64,000 bases of DNA from Xenophilus aerolatus (GCA_029968055.1 JASCNX010000002.1:124001-188000), one strand, 5' to 3'; positions 16,301 through 24,675 are shown, counted from the first letter of the stretch. Made by a program: numbers and translations. Notes: generated from the letters alone by a model not told the origin.

Positions 16301-16720
16301 ATGCGCATCTGGAAGAAAGACGTGTCCGTCGAAGAACTCACCCGCAGCCACGAGAAGACCGCGGTCGACCGGCTGGGCATCGAGTTCCTGGAGGTTGGCG
16401 ACGACTTCATCCGCGCCCGGGTGCCGGTGGACGAGCGCACGGTGCAGCCCTTCCGCATCCTGCACGGCGGGGTGTCGGTGGTGCTGGCCGAAACGCTGGG
16501 CTCCTGCGGCGCGCACTACTCGGCGCCCGAAGGCCACCGCGCGGTGGGCCTGGACATCAACGCCAACCACATCCGCTCGGCCAGCAGCGGCTGGGTGACC
16601 GGCACCGCGCGCGCGGTGCACATCGGCCGCACCACCCAGGTGTGGCAGATCGACATGACCAACGACGCCGGCCAGCTGACCTGCGTGTCGCGCATCACGA
16701 TGGCGGTGCTGCAGGGCTGA
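16301..16720 (+). CDS. Hotdog-fold acyl-CoA thioesterase (MenI/PaaI type)
   Basis: A 139-residue single hotdog domain. It begins MRIWKKDVSVEELTRS and holds the conserved FRILHGGVSVVLAETLGS (about 48-66) with the HGG helix of PaaI/MenI-type thioesterases, then a GLDINANHIRSA strand. ATG 16301 has GGAGA upstream. Such enzymes hydrolyse hydroxynaphthoyl- or phenylacetyl-type CoA esters or act broadly. No pathway partner is adjacent, so the substrate stays open. A CGCAGAGG-type inverted repeat follows the gene. Confidence 0.9.
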   Translation: MRIWKKDVSVEELTRSHEKTAVDRLGIEFLEVGDDFIRARVPVDERTVQPFRILHGGVSVVLAETLGSCGAHYSAPEGHRAVGLDINANHIRSASSGWVTGTARAVHIGRTTQVWQIDMTNDAGQLTCVSRITMAVLQG

Positions 16721-16731
16721 TCGAATACGGA

Positions 16732-16845
16732 CAGCCGAACGCAGAGGGCGCAGAGGTCACGCAAAGGGCGCAGAAGAACAGCCAAACTTTTGAATGGCTT
16801 TTTCTGCGCCCTTTGCGAAACCTTCGCGCCCTCTGCGTTCGGCTG
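16732..16845. repeat. Inverted repeat of the CGCAGAGG type, copy 2
   Basis: Arms begin CAGCCGAACGCAGAGGGCGC (from 16732) and end with the matching CTCTGCGTTCGGCTG (to 16845). Inner blocks GGGCGCAGAAGAA and TTTTTCTGCGCCC pair next, making a nearly continuous 114-bp hairpin. It is the same architecture as copy 1 at 688-792 and again sits just ahead of a transporter gene. The AT-rich loop (about 16780-16800) ends in a T-run, so a terminator role for the thioesterase gene is possible. Confidence 0.8.
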
Positions 16846-16890
16846 CCCGATCCCGCTTTCTCTACATCCAACAACACACAGGAGACATCC

Positions 16891-18174
16891 ATGGGCCTTT
16901 TCAGCTGGCGCGAAGTCGCCATGACCCCCGGCGCCGTCGTGGCGCCCGACGAGCGGCTGCCGTGGCCGCAGACCGCGGCGATGGGCGTGCAGCACGTCAT
17001 CGCGATGTTCGGCGCCACGGTGCTGGCACCGATCCTGATGGGCTTCAATCCCAACATCGCGATCCTGATGAGCGGCATCGGCACGCTGATCTTCTTTCTC
17101 GTCACTGGCGGTCGCGTGCCCAGCTACCTCGGCTCGAGCTTCGCCTTCATCGGCGTGGTGATCGCCGCCAGCGGCTATGCGGGCAAGGGGCCGAACGGCA
17201 ACCTGGCGGTGGCGCTGGGCGGCATCGTGGCCTGCGGGGTGGTCTACATCCTCATCGGCGCCATCGTGCAGGCCGTCGGCACAGGCTGGATCGAGCGCTT
17301 CATGCCGCCGGTGGTCACCGGCGCGGTGGTGGCGGTGATCGGCCTGAACCTCGCGCAGGTGCCGATCAAGAACATGGCGCCGACCAACTTCGATGCCTGG
17401 ATGCAGGCCGTGACCTTCCTGTGCGTGGGCATCGTCGCGGTGTTCACCCGCGGCATGGTGCAGCGCCTCCTGATCCTCATCGGGCTCATCCTCGCGAGCA
17501 TCGTCTACGCGGTGCTGACCAACGGCATGGGCCTGGGCAAGCCGATGGACTTCTCGGGGATCGCCGCAGCCGCCTGGTTCGGCGCGCCGACCTTCACCAC
17601 GCCGGTGTTCGAAGGCAACGCCATGCTGCTGATCGCACCGGTGGCGGTCATCCTCGTGGCCGAGAACCTGGGCCACCTCAAGGCCGTGACGGCCATGACC
17701 GGCCGCAACCTCGACCCGCTGATCGGCCGCGCCTTCATCGGCGACGGCATCGCCACCGTGGTGAGCGGCTCGGCCGGTGGCACGGGCGTCACCACCTACG
17801 CCGAGAACATCGGCGTGATGGCCGCGACGCGCATCTACTCGACGGCGGTGTTCGTGGTCGCCGCGCTGATCGCACTGCTGCTGGGCTTCTCGCCGAAGTT
17901 CGGCGCGCTGATCCAGGCCATCCCGCTGCCGGTGATGGGCGGCGTGAGCATCGTGGTGTTCGGCCTCATCGCGGTGGCGGGCGCCAAGATCTGGGTCGAC
18001 AACCGGGTCGACTTCTCGCAGAACCGCAACCTCATCGTCGCCGCGATCACACTGATCCTCGGCACCGGCGACTTCACGCTCAGGTTCGGCCAGTTCGCCC
18101 TGGGCGGCATCGGCACCGCCACCTTCGGCGCGATCATCCTGTGGGCGCTGCTGGGGCGGTCGAAGAACGCCTGA
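16891..18174 (+). CDS. NCS2 family uracil/pyrimidine permease
   Basis: Inner-membrane nucleobase:cation symporter, 427 residues, about 14 hydrophobic segments in the 7+7 inverted-repeat UraA fold. Diagnostic sites are VLVAENLGHLKAV (the Glu of the first substrate-binding motif) and GGTGVTTYAENIGVMAATR (the second), which match UraA/PyrP/RutG more closely than xanthine permeases. ATG 16891 has AGGAGA eight bases upstream. It is monocistronic, between a palindromic repeat and a strong terminator. Uracil is the most likely substrate; thymine is possible. Confidence 0.93.
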   Translation: MGLFSWREVAMTPGAVVAPDERLPWPQTAAMGVQHVIAMFGATVLAPILMGFNPNIAILMSGIGTLIFFLVTGGRVPSYLGSSFAFIGVVIAASGYAGKGPNGNLAVALGGIVACGVVYILIGAIVQAVGTGWIERFMPPVVTGAVVAVIGLNLAQVPIKNMAPTNFDAWMQAVTFLCVGIVAVFTRGMVQRLLILIGLILASIVYAVLTNGMGLGKPMDFSGIAAAAWFGAPTFTTPVFEGNAMLLIAPVAVILVAENLGHLKAVTAMTGRNLDPLIGRAFIGDGIATVVSGSAGGTGVTTYAENIGVMAATRIYSTAVFVVAALIALLLGFSPKFGALIQAIPLPVMGGVSIVVFGLIAVAGAKIWVDNRVDFSQNRNLIVAAITLILGTGDFTLRFGQFALGGIGTATFGAIILWALLGRSKNA

Positions 18175-18212
18175 AGGCCCGCCAGGACGCTGGTCCCCTT
18201 TGATCGCCGAGA

Positions 18213-18247
18213 GCGCCCGCCGGCATGACGCCGGCGGGCGCTTTTTT
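18213..18247 (+). terminator. Rho-independent terminator after the uracil permease
   Basis: A perfect 12-bp stem, GCGCCCGCCGGC (18213-18224) with its complement (18230-18241), a five-base loop and six T residues (18242-18247). It lies 38 bp after the permease stop. Confidence 0.93.
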
Positions 18248-18291
18248 CTTCAGGCTGCCGGTCGAAGCACTGGCCGGCACACGCCATGCGG

Positions 18292-18326
18292 CAAAGAAAA
18301 AGGCGCGCCGCCGGGTGGCGGTGCGC
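18292..18326 (-). terminator. Rho-independent terminator after the WS/DGAT gene
   Basis: On the minus strand, GGCGCACCGCC pairs with GGCGGCGCGCC around a short loop, followed by TTTTTCTTTG. It is 25 bp beyond the acyltransferase stop and convergent with the permease terminator, so the two genes are well insulated. Confidence 0.9.
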
Positions 18327-18350
18327 CTTGATGGGCGACGCGGCGGTGGG

Positions 18351-20009
18351 TCAGCCTGCGGTGGCGGCCTTGCGCTTGCGGGCTGGCTTGGCCGGCGCCG
18401 TCTTGCCGGCGGGCGCCTTGGCCGCCGCTCGTGCGGGGGCGGCGGCCTTGCGCGGCGCCGAGGCCGTGGCCTTCTTGGCGGCCGGCGCCTTGCGTGCGGC
18501 GGTCTTCTTGGCCGCGGGCGCAGGTGCTTCGGCGACCGGCGGCGCGGCCGACGCGGCCTGGGCGGCCGGCTTGGCGGCGCCCGCCACAGCGGGCACCTTC
18601 TGCATCAGGTCCATGAGCTTCCTGTGCTCGGCCAGCATGTAGTCGCCGATCTCGGTGATGTCGGGCACCGCGCGGCGGCAGGCGATCAGGCCGTAGTCCA
18701 TGCGGCCGTTGTAGCTCTGCACGGTGACGTTGAGCGCCATGCCCTGGCTGGCGATCGAGACCGGGTAGTAGCAGGTGACCAGCGCACCGGCGAAGTACAT
18801 CGGGAACGGCGCGCCGGCCACGTTGGAGATGGCCACGTTGGCCATGGGCGGCAGGACGTTGACCAGGCCCGAGCGACCCACCATGGACGCCATGCCCGAC
18901 ATCAGCCAGGGCGCGCCGAACATGGGGAAGTCGTCGAGCACGACGGCCTTGAACTTGTTCATGGTCGACTTCGACTGCGTCGACGACCGGTGGATGGCCT
19001 TCATGCGCTCCAGCGGGTCCTTGATGTCGCTGGCCAGGCTCACGAGGATCATGCTGGCCTGGTTGTTGGCGGTGTCGTCGCCGGCCTCGCGCAGGCTCAC
19101 GGGCACGCCGGCCACGAGCGACTTGTCGGGCAGTTCGTTGCTGTCCTTGAGGTAGCTGCGCAGCGCCCCCGAGACGGTGGCCATGACCACGTCGTTGAGC
19201 GTGACGCCGAAGTACCTGGCGATCGCCTTGGTTTCGGCCAGCGGGATGGTGCGGCCGGCGAAGCTGCGCTGGTTGGTGATCGAGACGTTGAAGGGCGTGC
19301 GCGGCGCCGTGAGATCGAAGCGCTTGGCCAGCGTCTTGGCGTCGGCCGGCCCCGACTCGGCGGACGGCGTGGCCAGCGAACCCAGTGCCTTGCCCAGCGC
19401 CGGCAGCATCTTGTAGAGCTTGACGTACTGTGCGGCGGTGTTGCGGAACGCAGCCGTCGCCAGTTCGGCCATGCCCATCTGGTAGCCGCTGCGGCGCGGC
19501 TTGTCGCGCGGCGGCTTGACGACGCGGCCCGTGGGCTCGAGGTCGAAGATGGCCTTGCCGACCTCGACGCCGGCCTGGCCGTCGATGCCCGCGTGGTGCA
19601 CCTTGGTGTAGAGCGCCACGTCGCCGCTTTGCAGGCCGTCGATGATGTAGAACTCCCACATCGGGCGGCTGCGGTCGATCAGCGACGAATGCAGGCGCGC
19701 CACGTACTGCTGCAGCTGCCGGTTGGTGCCGGGCTTGGGCAGCGTGATGTGGCGCACGTGGTAGTCGATGTCGATGTCGTCGTCGTCCACCCACACGGGG
19801 TTGGACAGATCGAAAGGCATGAGCGCCAGCTTGCGGGTGAAGACGTCGGCCAGGTGGATGCGGCTGGCCATGAAGGCCTTGGCGTCTTCATAGAAGTCGC
19901 CCTTGTAGCCCTTGGGGAGCTCCAGCACGTTCAGCGAACCGACGTGCATGGGCATCTCCGGGGTCTCGAAATGCAGGAATGTGGCGTCCAGGCCGCTCAA
20001 ATGCTTCAC
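18351..20009 (-). CDS. Wax ester synthase / diacylglycerol acyltransferase (WS/DGAT)
   Basis: Transfers fatty acyl-CoA to alcohols or diacylglycerol to make storage lipid. The catalytic motif HHAGIDG is at residues 138-144, with the family's MKHLSGLDATFLHFET start and the late PFPMYFAGALVTCYYPVS and NGRMDYGLIACRRA blocks. The start is GTG 20009 with GGAGG seven bases upstream. At 552 residues it is about 80 longer than usual: the last 85 residues are an Ala/Lys/Pro-rich tail with repeated AKKTAARKAP-like units resembling histone H1. The tail may bind DNA or a lipid-body surface. The same cell makes PHA (phasin at 24133). Confidence 0.92.
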   Translation of the reverse strand: MKHLSGLDATFLHFETPEMPMHVGSLNVLELPKGYKGDFYEDAKAFMASRIHLADVFTRKLALMPFDLSNPVWVDDDDIDIDYHVRHITLPKPGTNRQLQQYVARLHSSLIDRSRPMWEFYIIDGLQSGDVALYTKVHHAGIDGQAGVEVGKAIFDLEPTGRVVKPPRDKPRRSGYQMGMAELATAAFRNTAAQYVKLYKMLPALGKALGSLATPSAESGPADAKTLAKRFDLTAPRTPFNVSITNQRSFAGRTIPLAETKAIARYFGVTLNDVVMATVSGALRSYLKDSNELPDKSLVAGVPVSLREAGDDTANNQASMILVSLASDIKDPLERMKAIHRSSTQSKSTMNKFKAVVLDDFPMFGAPWLMSGMASMVGRSGLVNVLPPMANVAISNVAGAPFPMYFAGALVTCYYPVSIASQGMALNVTVQSYNGRMDYGLIACRRAVPDITEIGDYMLAEHRKLMDLMQKVPAVAGAAKPAAQAASAAPPVAEAPAPAAKKTAARKAPAAKKATASAPRKAAAPARAAAKAPAGKTAPAKPARKRKAATAG

Positions 20010-20044
20010 GCTATGCCTCCTATCTTGGTGTTTGTGTGTGTCGG

Positions 20045-20080
20045 AAAAGAAAAGGCGCCCGGGCCGGGCCCGCACGCGCC
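20045..20080 (-). terminator. Terminator-like hairpin in the WS/DGAT 5' leader
   Basis: On the minus strand, a GC-only stem (GGCGC...GCGCC, with internal GGGCCC/GGGCCC pairing) is followed by TTTTCTTTT, 35 bases upstream of the acyltransferase GTG. The only gene further upstream (minC) runs the other way. The hairpin therefore lies in the leader of this gene and could act as an attenuator. Confidence 0.55.
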
Positions 20081-20300
20081 TTGCTTTGTACCGCGGCCCG
20101 CGAGCGGGCCACCCCCTCGGAAACGCCGAGACCGGACGGGCCCGCTGCCTGCCCCGGGCAGGTGAAACGGCATGCAACAGCTGTGCGCCGGGAGGGCGCG
20201 GCCACGCTGCAGCGGGCTCGCGTCCACCGCTGCGCCGTTAGACTCGGGCGCTGAACGCCGACGGCGATCCCCTCTTCTCTCCTCCCCTTCCGATTTGTCG

Positions 20301-21056
20301 ATGACCGATGCTTCCGCGGCGCGCACCCAGGCGGTGTTCGAATTCAAGAGCGCGACGCTGCCCCTGATCGCGGTGATCCTCAAGACGGCCGACCTGGCCG
20401 TGCTGACCGGGGCGCTCGACGCCCAGCTGGCCGACTCGCCCGACTTCTTCGAGCAGGAGCCGGTGGTGATCGACCTGTCGCAGCTGCCGGCGGACGGCTC
20501 GGCCGAGGCCATCGATTTCGTGAAGTTGCGCGCGATCCTCGCGCGGCACCAGACGCAGCCCGTGGCCGTGCGTGGTGCGACCGAGGGCCAGTCGGCCGCG
20601 GCCCGCGCAGCCGGCCTGGCGATCGCCGCCATGCCGGTGTCGCCGCCGGCCCGTCCGCCCGCCCCCACCGAGGCACCCAGCCCCGCGCCGCAGATCGTGC
20701 GCGAGGTGCAGGTGCCGCAGGGCGGCACGCTGCTGATCGACCGGCCGCTGCGCTCGGGCCAGCAGGTGTACGCGCGCGGTGGCGACGTGATCGTGACCGA
20801 GGTGGTGAACTTCGGCGCCGAGGTGATCGCCGACGGCCACGTGCATGTGTACGCGCCGCTGCGCGGCAAGGCGATCGCGGGCGCGCGCGGCAACGCCGAG
20901 GCGCGCATCTTCACCACCTGCCTGGAAGCGCAACTGGTGGCGATCGCCGGCATCTACCGCACGGCCGAAGTCGCACTGCCCGAGCGGGTGGCCGGCAAGG
21001 CGGCGCAGATCCGGCTGCTGGACGACAAACTCGTGATGGAGCCGATCGCCGGCTGA
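20301..21056 (+). CDS. minC: Septum site-determining protein MinC
   Basis: Inhibitor of FtsZ assembly, 251 residues in two domains. The N-terminal FtsZ-inhibiting domain (AVFEFKSATLPLIAVILKTADLAVL, about 10-110) is joined by a Pro-rich linker to a C-terminal beta-helix that binds MinD (RSGQQVYARGGDVIVTEVVNFGAEVIADG, then APLRGKAIAGARG). First gene of minCDE; minD follows after 67 bp. With MinD and MinE it blocks division at the poles. ATG 20301 gives the usual short lead-in. Confidence 0.97.
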   Translation: MTDASAARTQAVFEFKSATLPLIAVILKTADLAVLTGALDAQLADSPDFFEQEPVVIDLSQLPADGSAEAIDFVKLRAILARHQTQPVAVRGATEGQSAAARAAGLAIAAMPVSPPARPPAPTEAPSPAPQIVREVQVPQGGTLLIDRPLRSGQQVYARGGDVIVTEVVNFGAEVIADGHVHVYAPLRGKAIAGARGNAEARIFTTCLEAQLVAIAGIYRTAEVALPERVAGKAAQIRLLDDKLVMEPIAG

Positions 21057-21123
21057 CGCCGGCGGCGACCCTCGCACCCCGACATTCGATTCGAACGTAG
21101 ACGAGAGAAAAAGGATTCAGGCA

Positions 21124-21939
21124 ATGGCCAAAATCGTGGTGGTGACCTCGGGCAAGGGCGGCGTCGGCAAGACGACGACCAGCGCGAGCTTTTCGTCCGG
21201 GCTCGCATTGGCCGGCAAGAAGACGGCGGTGATCGACTTCGACGTCGGTCTGCGCAACCTGGACCTCATCATGGGCTGCGAGCGCCGCGTGGTGTACGAC
21301 CTGATCAACGTGATCCAGGGCGAGGCCAACCTCAAGCAGGCGCTGATCAAGGACAAGCAGTGCGAGAACCTCTTCGTGCTGGCCGCCTCGCAGACGCGCG
21401 ACAAGGAAGCGCTGACGCAGGAGGGCGTCGAGAAGGTCCTCAAGGACCTGCAGGAGATGGACTTCGACTACATCGTCTGCGACTCGCCCGCCGGCATCGA
21501 GACCGGCGCGCTGATGGCGATGCACTTCGCCGACGAGGCCCTCGTGGTGACCAACCCCGAAGTGAGCTCGGTGCGCGACTCCGACCGCATCCTGGGCATG
21601 CTCAGCAGCAAGACGAAACGCGCGAAGGACGGCGGCGAGCCGATCAAGGAGCACCTGCTCATCACGCGCTACAACCCGAACCGCGTGGCCGACGGGCAGA
21701 TGCTGTCGCTGGAAGACATCCAGGACATCCTGCGCATCAAGCTGATCGGGGTGATTCCCGAGTCGGAGTCGGTGCTGCAGGCCTCCAACCAGGGCGTGCC
21801 GGCCATCCACGACAAGGACACCGAAGTCGCCCAGGCCTACCAGGACGTGGTGGCGCGCTTCCTGGGCGAGGACCGGCCCATGCGCTTCATCGAGGCGGAG
21901 AAGCCCGGCTTCTTCAAGCGCCTGTTCGGCGGGAGGTGA
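21124..21939 (+). CDS. minD: Septum site-determining ATPase MinD
   Basis: Membrane-associated ParA-type ATPase, 271 residues. The deviant Walker A KGGVGKTT is at residues 11-18, with the switch regions [21 protein letters not shown] and [15 protein letters not shown], and a C-terminal amphipathic membrane-targeting helix ([12 protein letters not shown]). It recruits MinC to the membrane and oscillates with MinE. An AAAAAGG-type ribosome binding site precedes ATG 21124. minE starts five bases after the stop. Confidence 0.98.
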   Translation: MAKIVVVTSGKGGVGKTTTSASFSSGLALAGKKTAVIDFDVGLRNLDLIMGCERRVVYDLINVIQGEANLKQALIKDKQCENLFVLAASQTRDKEALTQEGVEKVLKDLQEMDFDYIVCDSPAGIETGALMAMHFADEALVVTNPEVSSVRDSDRILGMLSSKTKRAKDGGEPIKEHLLITRYNPNRVADGQMLSLEDIQDILRIKLIGVIPESESVLQASNQGVPAIHDKDTEVAQAYQDVVARFLGEDRPMRFIEAEKPGFFKRLFGGR

Positions 21940-21944
21940 GCCGC

Positions 21945-22214
21945 ATGTCCTTTCTCTCCTTTCTGCTCGGCGAGAAGAAGAAGACGGCCAGCGTGGCCAA
22001 GGAGCGGCTGCAGATCATCCTGGCGCACGAGCGCACCAGTCTCTCGGCCAAGCGGCCCGACTACCTGGCCGACCTGCAGCGCGAACTGGTGGCGGTGATC
22101 TCCAAGTACGTGTCGATCCAGCCCGAGGACATCAAGGTGAATCTCGAACGCCAGGACGACCTGGAAGTGCTCGAGGTCAAGATCGAGCTGCCCGAGGCCG
22201 CGCCCGCGCGCTGA
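21945..22214 (+). CDS. minE: Cell division topological specificity factor MinE
   Basis: An 89-residue protein: N-terminal membrane/MinD-interacting segment ([30 protein letters not shown], residues 1-30) and C-terminal dimerisation domain ([40 protein letters not shown]). It stimulates MinD ATPase and drives the pole-to-pole oscillation. Last gene of the min operon, preceded by GGGAGGTGAGCC, which overlaps the minD stop. Confidence 0.97.
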   Translation: MSFLSFLLGEKKKTASVAKERLQIILAHERTSLSAKRPDYLADLQRELVAVISKYVSIQPEDIKVNLERQDDLEVLEVKIELPEAAPAR

Positions 22215-22240
22215 GGCCGCGGCCGTGCCGCGCCTCGCCC

Positions 22241-23149
22241 TCAATCGCCCGCGACGAAGGCCGCAACCGCCTCCAGCACCGCCGCTTCCTTGAGGATGCG
22301 GCGGTGGCCCCAGCCATCGGTCGCCACCAGGCGTGCGCCGGGGATGGCGTCGCGAAACGCCTCGCCGTCGGCGAAGGCGTTCACCCGGTCCGTGCGGTCG
22401 TGCACCACCAGCGTGGGCTGCGCGATGCGCCTGCCCACCGCCGCGGGCTCGAATTGCGGCATCACGATGCCTTCGCGCGATTCGATGAGCCGCTGCATTG
22501 CGGCGCGCGTGCGCTCGCGCAGCCCGAAGACCTGCGCGAAGTAGCGGGTGTAGTCGACCGGCGAGGCGGGCGGTGCCAGCAGCACGAGCCGCTGGGCCGG
22601 CAACCCCTGGCTGGCGGCCTGCGCCAGCGCGTTGGCACCCAGCGAATGCGCGACCACCGCGTGGAAGCCGGCGCCCGTGTCGTGCCGATGGCGCGCCGCC
22701 ACGTAGCCGATGGCGCGCGTGAACTGCGCGAGGTTGCTGGTGCCGCCGCCGCTGCGCCCGTGCGCCGGCATCTCCAGCAGCACCGAGCGCAGGCCCCGCG
22801 CCGCCAGTGCCGCAGCCAGCGGCAGCATCTGGCCCGCGTGGCCGCCCCAGCCGTGCACGAGCAGCACCGTGGGGGCGTCGGCCGGCAGCGCATCGGCCAT
22901 GGCGTGGTAGAGGCCCAGACGGCCCTGTTCGAAGGGCTGCAGCCGGTGTTGCCAGTGTGCGCCGGGCGTGTGCCGGCGCTGCAGCCAGGCAGGCGGCAGC
23001 GGAGTGCCGAAGACCCGCGCCGCGATGCGCACACCCAGTGCGGGCCACAGGCGCTGCGTGGCACCGAGGCCCAGGCGCAGCGCGCGCACCAGCGGATTGG
23101 CGCCGTAGAAGCCGGACCCGGCGGCATGGGGGACGGTGGTGCTGCTCAT
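22241..23149 (-). CDS. Alpha/beta hydrolase
   Basis: A 302-residue serine hydrolase of the alpha/beta fold. It has the oxyanion block VLLVHGWGGHAGQM (about 95-108), nucleophile elbow VVAHSLGANALA with Ser in A-H-S-L-G, the acid in VVHDRTDRVNAF and the final His in GWGHRRILKE. ATG 23149 (MSSTTVPHAAGSG) was chosen; an in-frame ATG 132 bases upstream adds unlikely sequence that overlaps the small gene at 23166. Substrate unknown; lipase, esterase or lysophospholipase activities occur in the family. Confidence 0.85.
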   Translation of the reverse strand: MSSTTVPHAAGSGFYGANPLVRALRLGLGATQRLWPALGVRIAARVFGTPLPPAWLQRRHTPGAHWQHRLQPFEQGRLGLYHAMADALPADAPTVLLVHGWGGHAGQMLPLAAALAARGLRSVLLEMPAHGRSGGGTSNLAQFTRAIGYVAARHRHDTGAGFHAVVAHSLGANALAQAASQGLPAQRLVLLAPPASPVDYTRYFAQVFGLRERTRAAMQRLIESREGIVMPQFEPAAVGRRIAQPTLVVHDRTDRVNAFADGEAFRDAIPGARLVATDGWGHRRILKEAAVLEAVAAFVAGD

Positions 23150-23165
23150 CTCGGGCGCTCCACGC

Positions 23166-23291
23166 TCAGTACCAGACCCAGTCCTGGTTGCTGCGGGGCA
23201 ACTGCCGCAATGAGCCCCGGCCTGCAAGGCCGGCAGCGACAATGGCCGCTGCGACAAGCAGTCCGGCAAGCAAGGCAACAAGAATTGGCAT
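23166..23291 (-). CDS. 41-residue single-pass membrane protein
   Basis: A small ORF with an almost continuous helix at the N-terminus (MPILVALLAGLLVAAAIVAA), then a short basic/polar tail GRGSLRQLPRSNQDWVWY. It starts at ATG 23291 with AAGGAG seven bases upstream, which is strong support for such a short gene. A dyad GCAC-N4-GTGC lies just upstream (23307-23322) and recurs before the neighbouring tetR. The conserved-looking aromatic end (DWVWY) suggests a real peptide of the envelope. It ends 16 bp before the hydrolase start and may be cotranscribed with it. Confidence 0.6.
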   Translation of the reverse strand: MPILVALLAGLLVAAAIVAAGLAGRGSLRQLPRSNQDWVWY

Positions 23292-23306
23292 GGCGGGCTC
23301 CTTTTA

Positions 23307-23322
23307 TCGCACGTGTGTGCGA
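23307..23322. promoter_or_regulatory. GCAC-N4-GTGC dyad upstream of the small membrane protein
   Basis: TCGCAC-GTGT-GTGCGA is a perfect six-base inverted repeat 16 bp before the ATG of the 41-residue gene. The same GCAC-N4-GTGC core occurs at 24002-24013, directly before tetR. Two matching sites flanking the regulator gene suggest it is the TetR operator, repressing both the small gene and itself. Confidence 0.5.
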
Positions 23323-23384
23323 AATTGATTTGTGAGGGGGCGATGGAAGAAGGGCTGCATGTCAGGGGATGGGCGGCCGCGCGC

Positions 23385-23987
23385 TCAGGCGCGGTAGCTG
23401 TCGAGCAGGCGCCGCCAGGTCGCGCTCGCGCGCTCGGCGGCCCGGGGGTCGCGCAGGAAGCGCGCGTCGTGCAGCAGCGTCATGGCCAGGCCGTTGATCT
23501 CGCTGACGAACTGGGCGGCGTCGGTGCCGGCACGCAGCTCGCCGGTCTCGACCGCCTGCAGCACCGTGCGGCGCAGCGCAGCGCGCCAGCGCACGACCTC
23601 CTCGAGCAGCAGCTGGCGCAACTCGCCTTCGCGGTCGTCGAGCTCGAACGCGCCGGCGACGTAGATGCAGCCCGTGTGGACTTCGACGTCGCGCATGCGC
23701 ACGATCCACCGCCGCACGATTTCCTCGAGCCGGGCCAGGCCCTTGGGCTGCTGCATCGCCGGCACGAACACGTCGGCCAGGAAACGACGGCCGTACTCCT
23801 CAATCACCGCCTTCTGCAGGGCTTCGCGCGAGCCGACGCGCGAGAACACCCCGCTCTTGGACAGGTCGAGCCGGTCGGCCACGCGCTGCAGGGTGATGGC
23901 CTCCAACCCCTCGGCCGCCGCGAGGTCGACCGCGGCGCCGACGATGGCGGCACGGGTCAGCTCGCTTTTCTGCGTCTTGGCGTCCAT
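23385..23987 (-). CDS. TetR family transcriptional regulator
   Basis: A 200-residue TetR-type repressor. The N-terminal helix-turn-helix domain (ELTRAAIVGAAVDLAAAEGLEAITLQRVADRL then SKSGVFSRVGSREALQKAVI, about 8-60) is typical. The ligand domain contains VEVHTGCIYVAGAFELDDREGELRQ, as in the TetR group near fatty acid and solvent-tolerance genes. ATG 23987 was chosen; an ATG three codons upstream (23996) is equally possible. Its own promoter carries the 24002-24013 dyad, and a phasin gene diverges from it. Confidence 0.88.
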   Translation of the reverse strand: MDAKTQKSELTRAAIVGAAVDLAAAEGLEAITLQRVADRLDLSKSGVFSRVGSREALQKAVIEEYGRRFLADVFVPAMQQPKGLARLEEIVRRWIVRMRDVEVHTGCIYVAGAFELDDREGELRQLLLEEVVRWRAALRRTVLQAVETGELRAGTDAAQFVSEINGLAMTLLHDARFLRDPRAAERASATWRRLLDSYRA

Positions 23988-24001
23988 GCGCCGCATTTTG
24001 C

Positions 24002-24013
24002 GCACGATCGTGC
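24002..24013. promoter_or_regulatory. GCAC-GATC-GTGC dyad upstream of tetR
   Basis: A perfect 12-base palindrome, GCACGATCGTGC, 15 bases upstream of the tetR ATG. It shares the GCAC-N4-GTGC core with 23307-23322 and is a probable autoregulatory operator. It might also affect the divergent phasin promoter. Confidence 0.5.
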
Positions 24014-24132
24014 TAAATGGCAAGAGGCTTTGAGCCGTGCGGCTTGCGGCGTATCGTGCACGGGCACCGCGTGCCCCGGGATGGCCGCGGCGCACCTTCC
24101 TTGTCCTCATCCACCATCAGGAGACATCGCCC

Positions 24133-24624
24133 ATGGCCACACGCAAGACGAGCGGCGCAGACACGAGCACCGGACTGCCCGACCCCGCAGCCATCCAGGA
24201 GGCGTTTGCGCAGTCCTTCAAGGGCATCACCGACCGCATGCAGAACCTTAACCTCACGGGCAGTGCGGCGACGCTGCTGGAGAGCGGCCGCAAGGACATC
24301 GAGGCGCTGGTGGAAGCCAACAAGCGCTCCTACCAGGGCCTGCAGACGGTGGTGCAGCGCCAGACCGAGATGCTGCGCAGCTCGATCACCGAGTGGCAGG
24401 GTGCCATGCAGGGCATGCAGGGGCAGGACATGAGCGCCAACCTCGCCAAGCTCGACGAAATGGGGAAGGCGGCCTTCCAGCAGGCGCTCAACGACATCCG
24501 CGAGCTGGCCGACGTGGCCGCCAAGTCGCAGGCCGAGGCCTTCGAGATCGTGCGCAAGCGCGTGAGCGACAACGTGGAGCAGGTGACGCAGCTGCTGCAG
24601 CAGGGCGGCACCGGCAAGAAGTAG
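24133..24624 (+). CDS. Phasin family protein
   Basis: A 163-residue, almost wholly helical protein that coats polyhydroxyalkanoate granules. Family sequence includes SGRKDIEALVEANKRSYQGLQ (about 50-70), then MQGMQGQDMSANLAKLDEMGKAAFQQALNDIRELADVAAKSQAEAFEIVRKRV. Coiled-coil heptads cover most of its length. ATG 24133 follows a GGAGAC ribosome binding site. Its presence implies PHA storage in this organism, although no PHA synthase lies in the window. Confidence 0.88.
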   Translation: MATRKTSGADTSTGLPDPAAIQEAFAQSFKGITDRMQNLNLTGSAATLLESGRKDIEALVEANKRSYQGLQTVVQRQTEMLRSSITEWQGAMQGMQGQDMSANLAKLDEMGKAAFQQALNDIRELADVAAKSQAEAFEIVRKRVSDNVEQVTQLLQQGGTGKK

Positions 24625-24675
24625 CCGGCCGGCCGATGGCCCGGCGCCTCCGCTGGCGCCGGCGTGCGGGCCGCC

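Noticed and set aside
24639-24661. GGCGCC...GGCGCC hairpin after the phasin gene as a terminator
   Set aside because: The stem has no T-run after it and both halves are GC palindromes expected by chance at this base composition.
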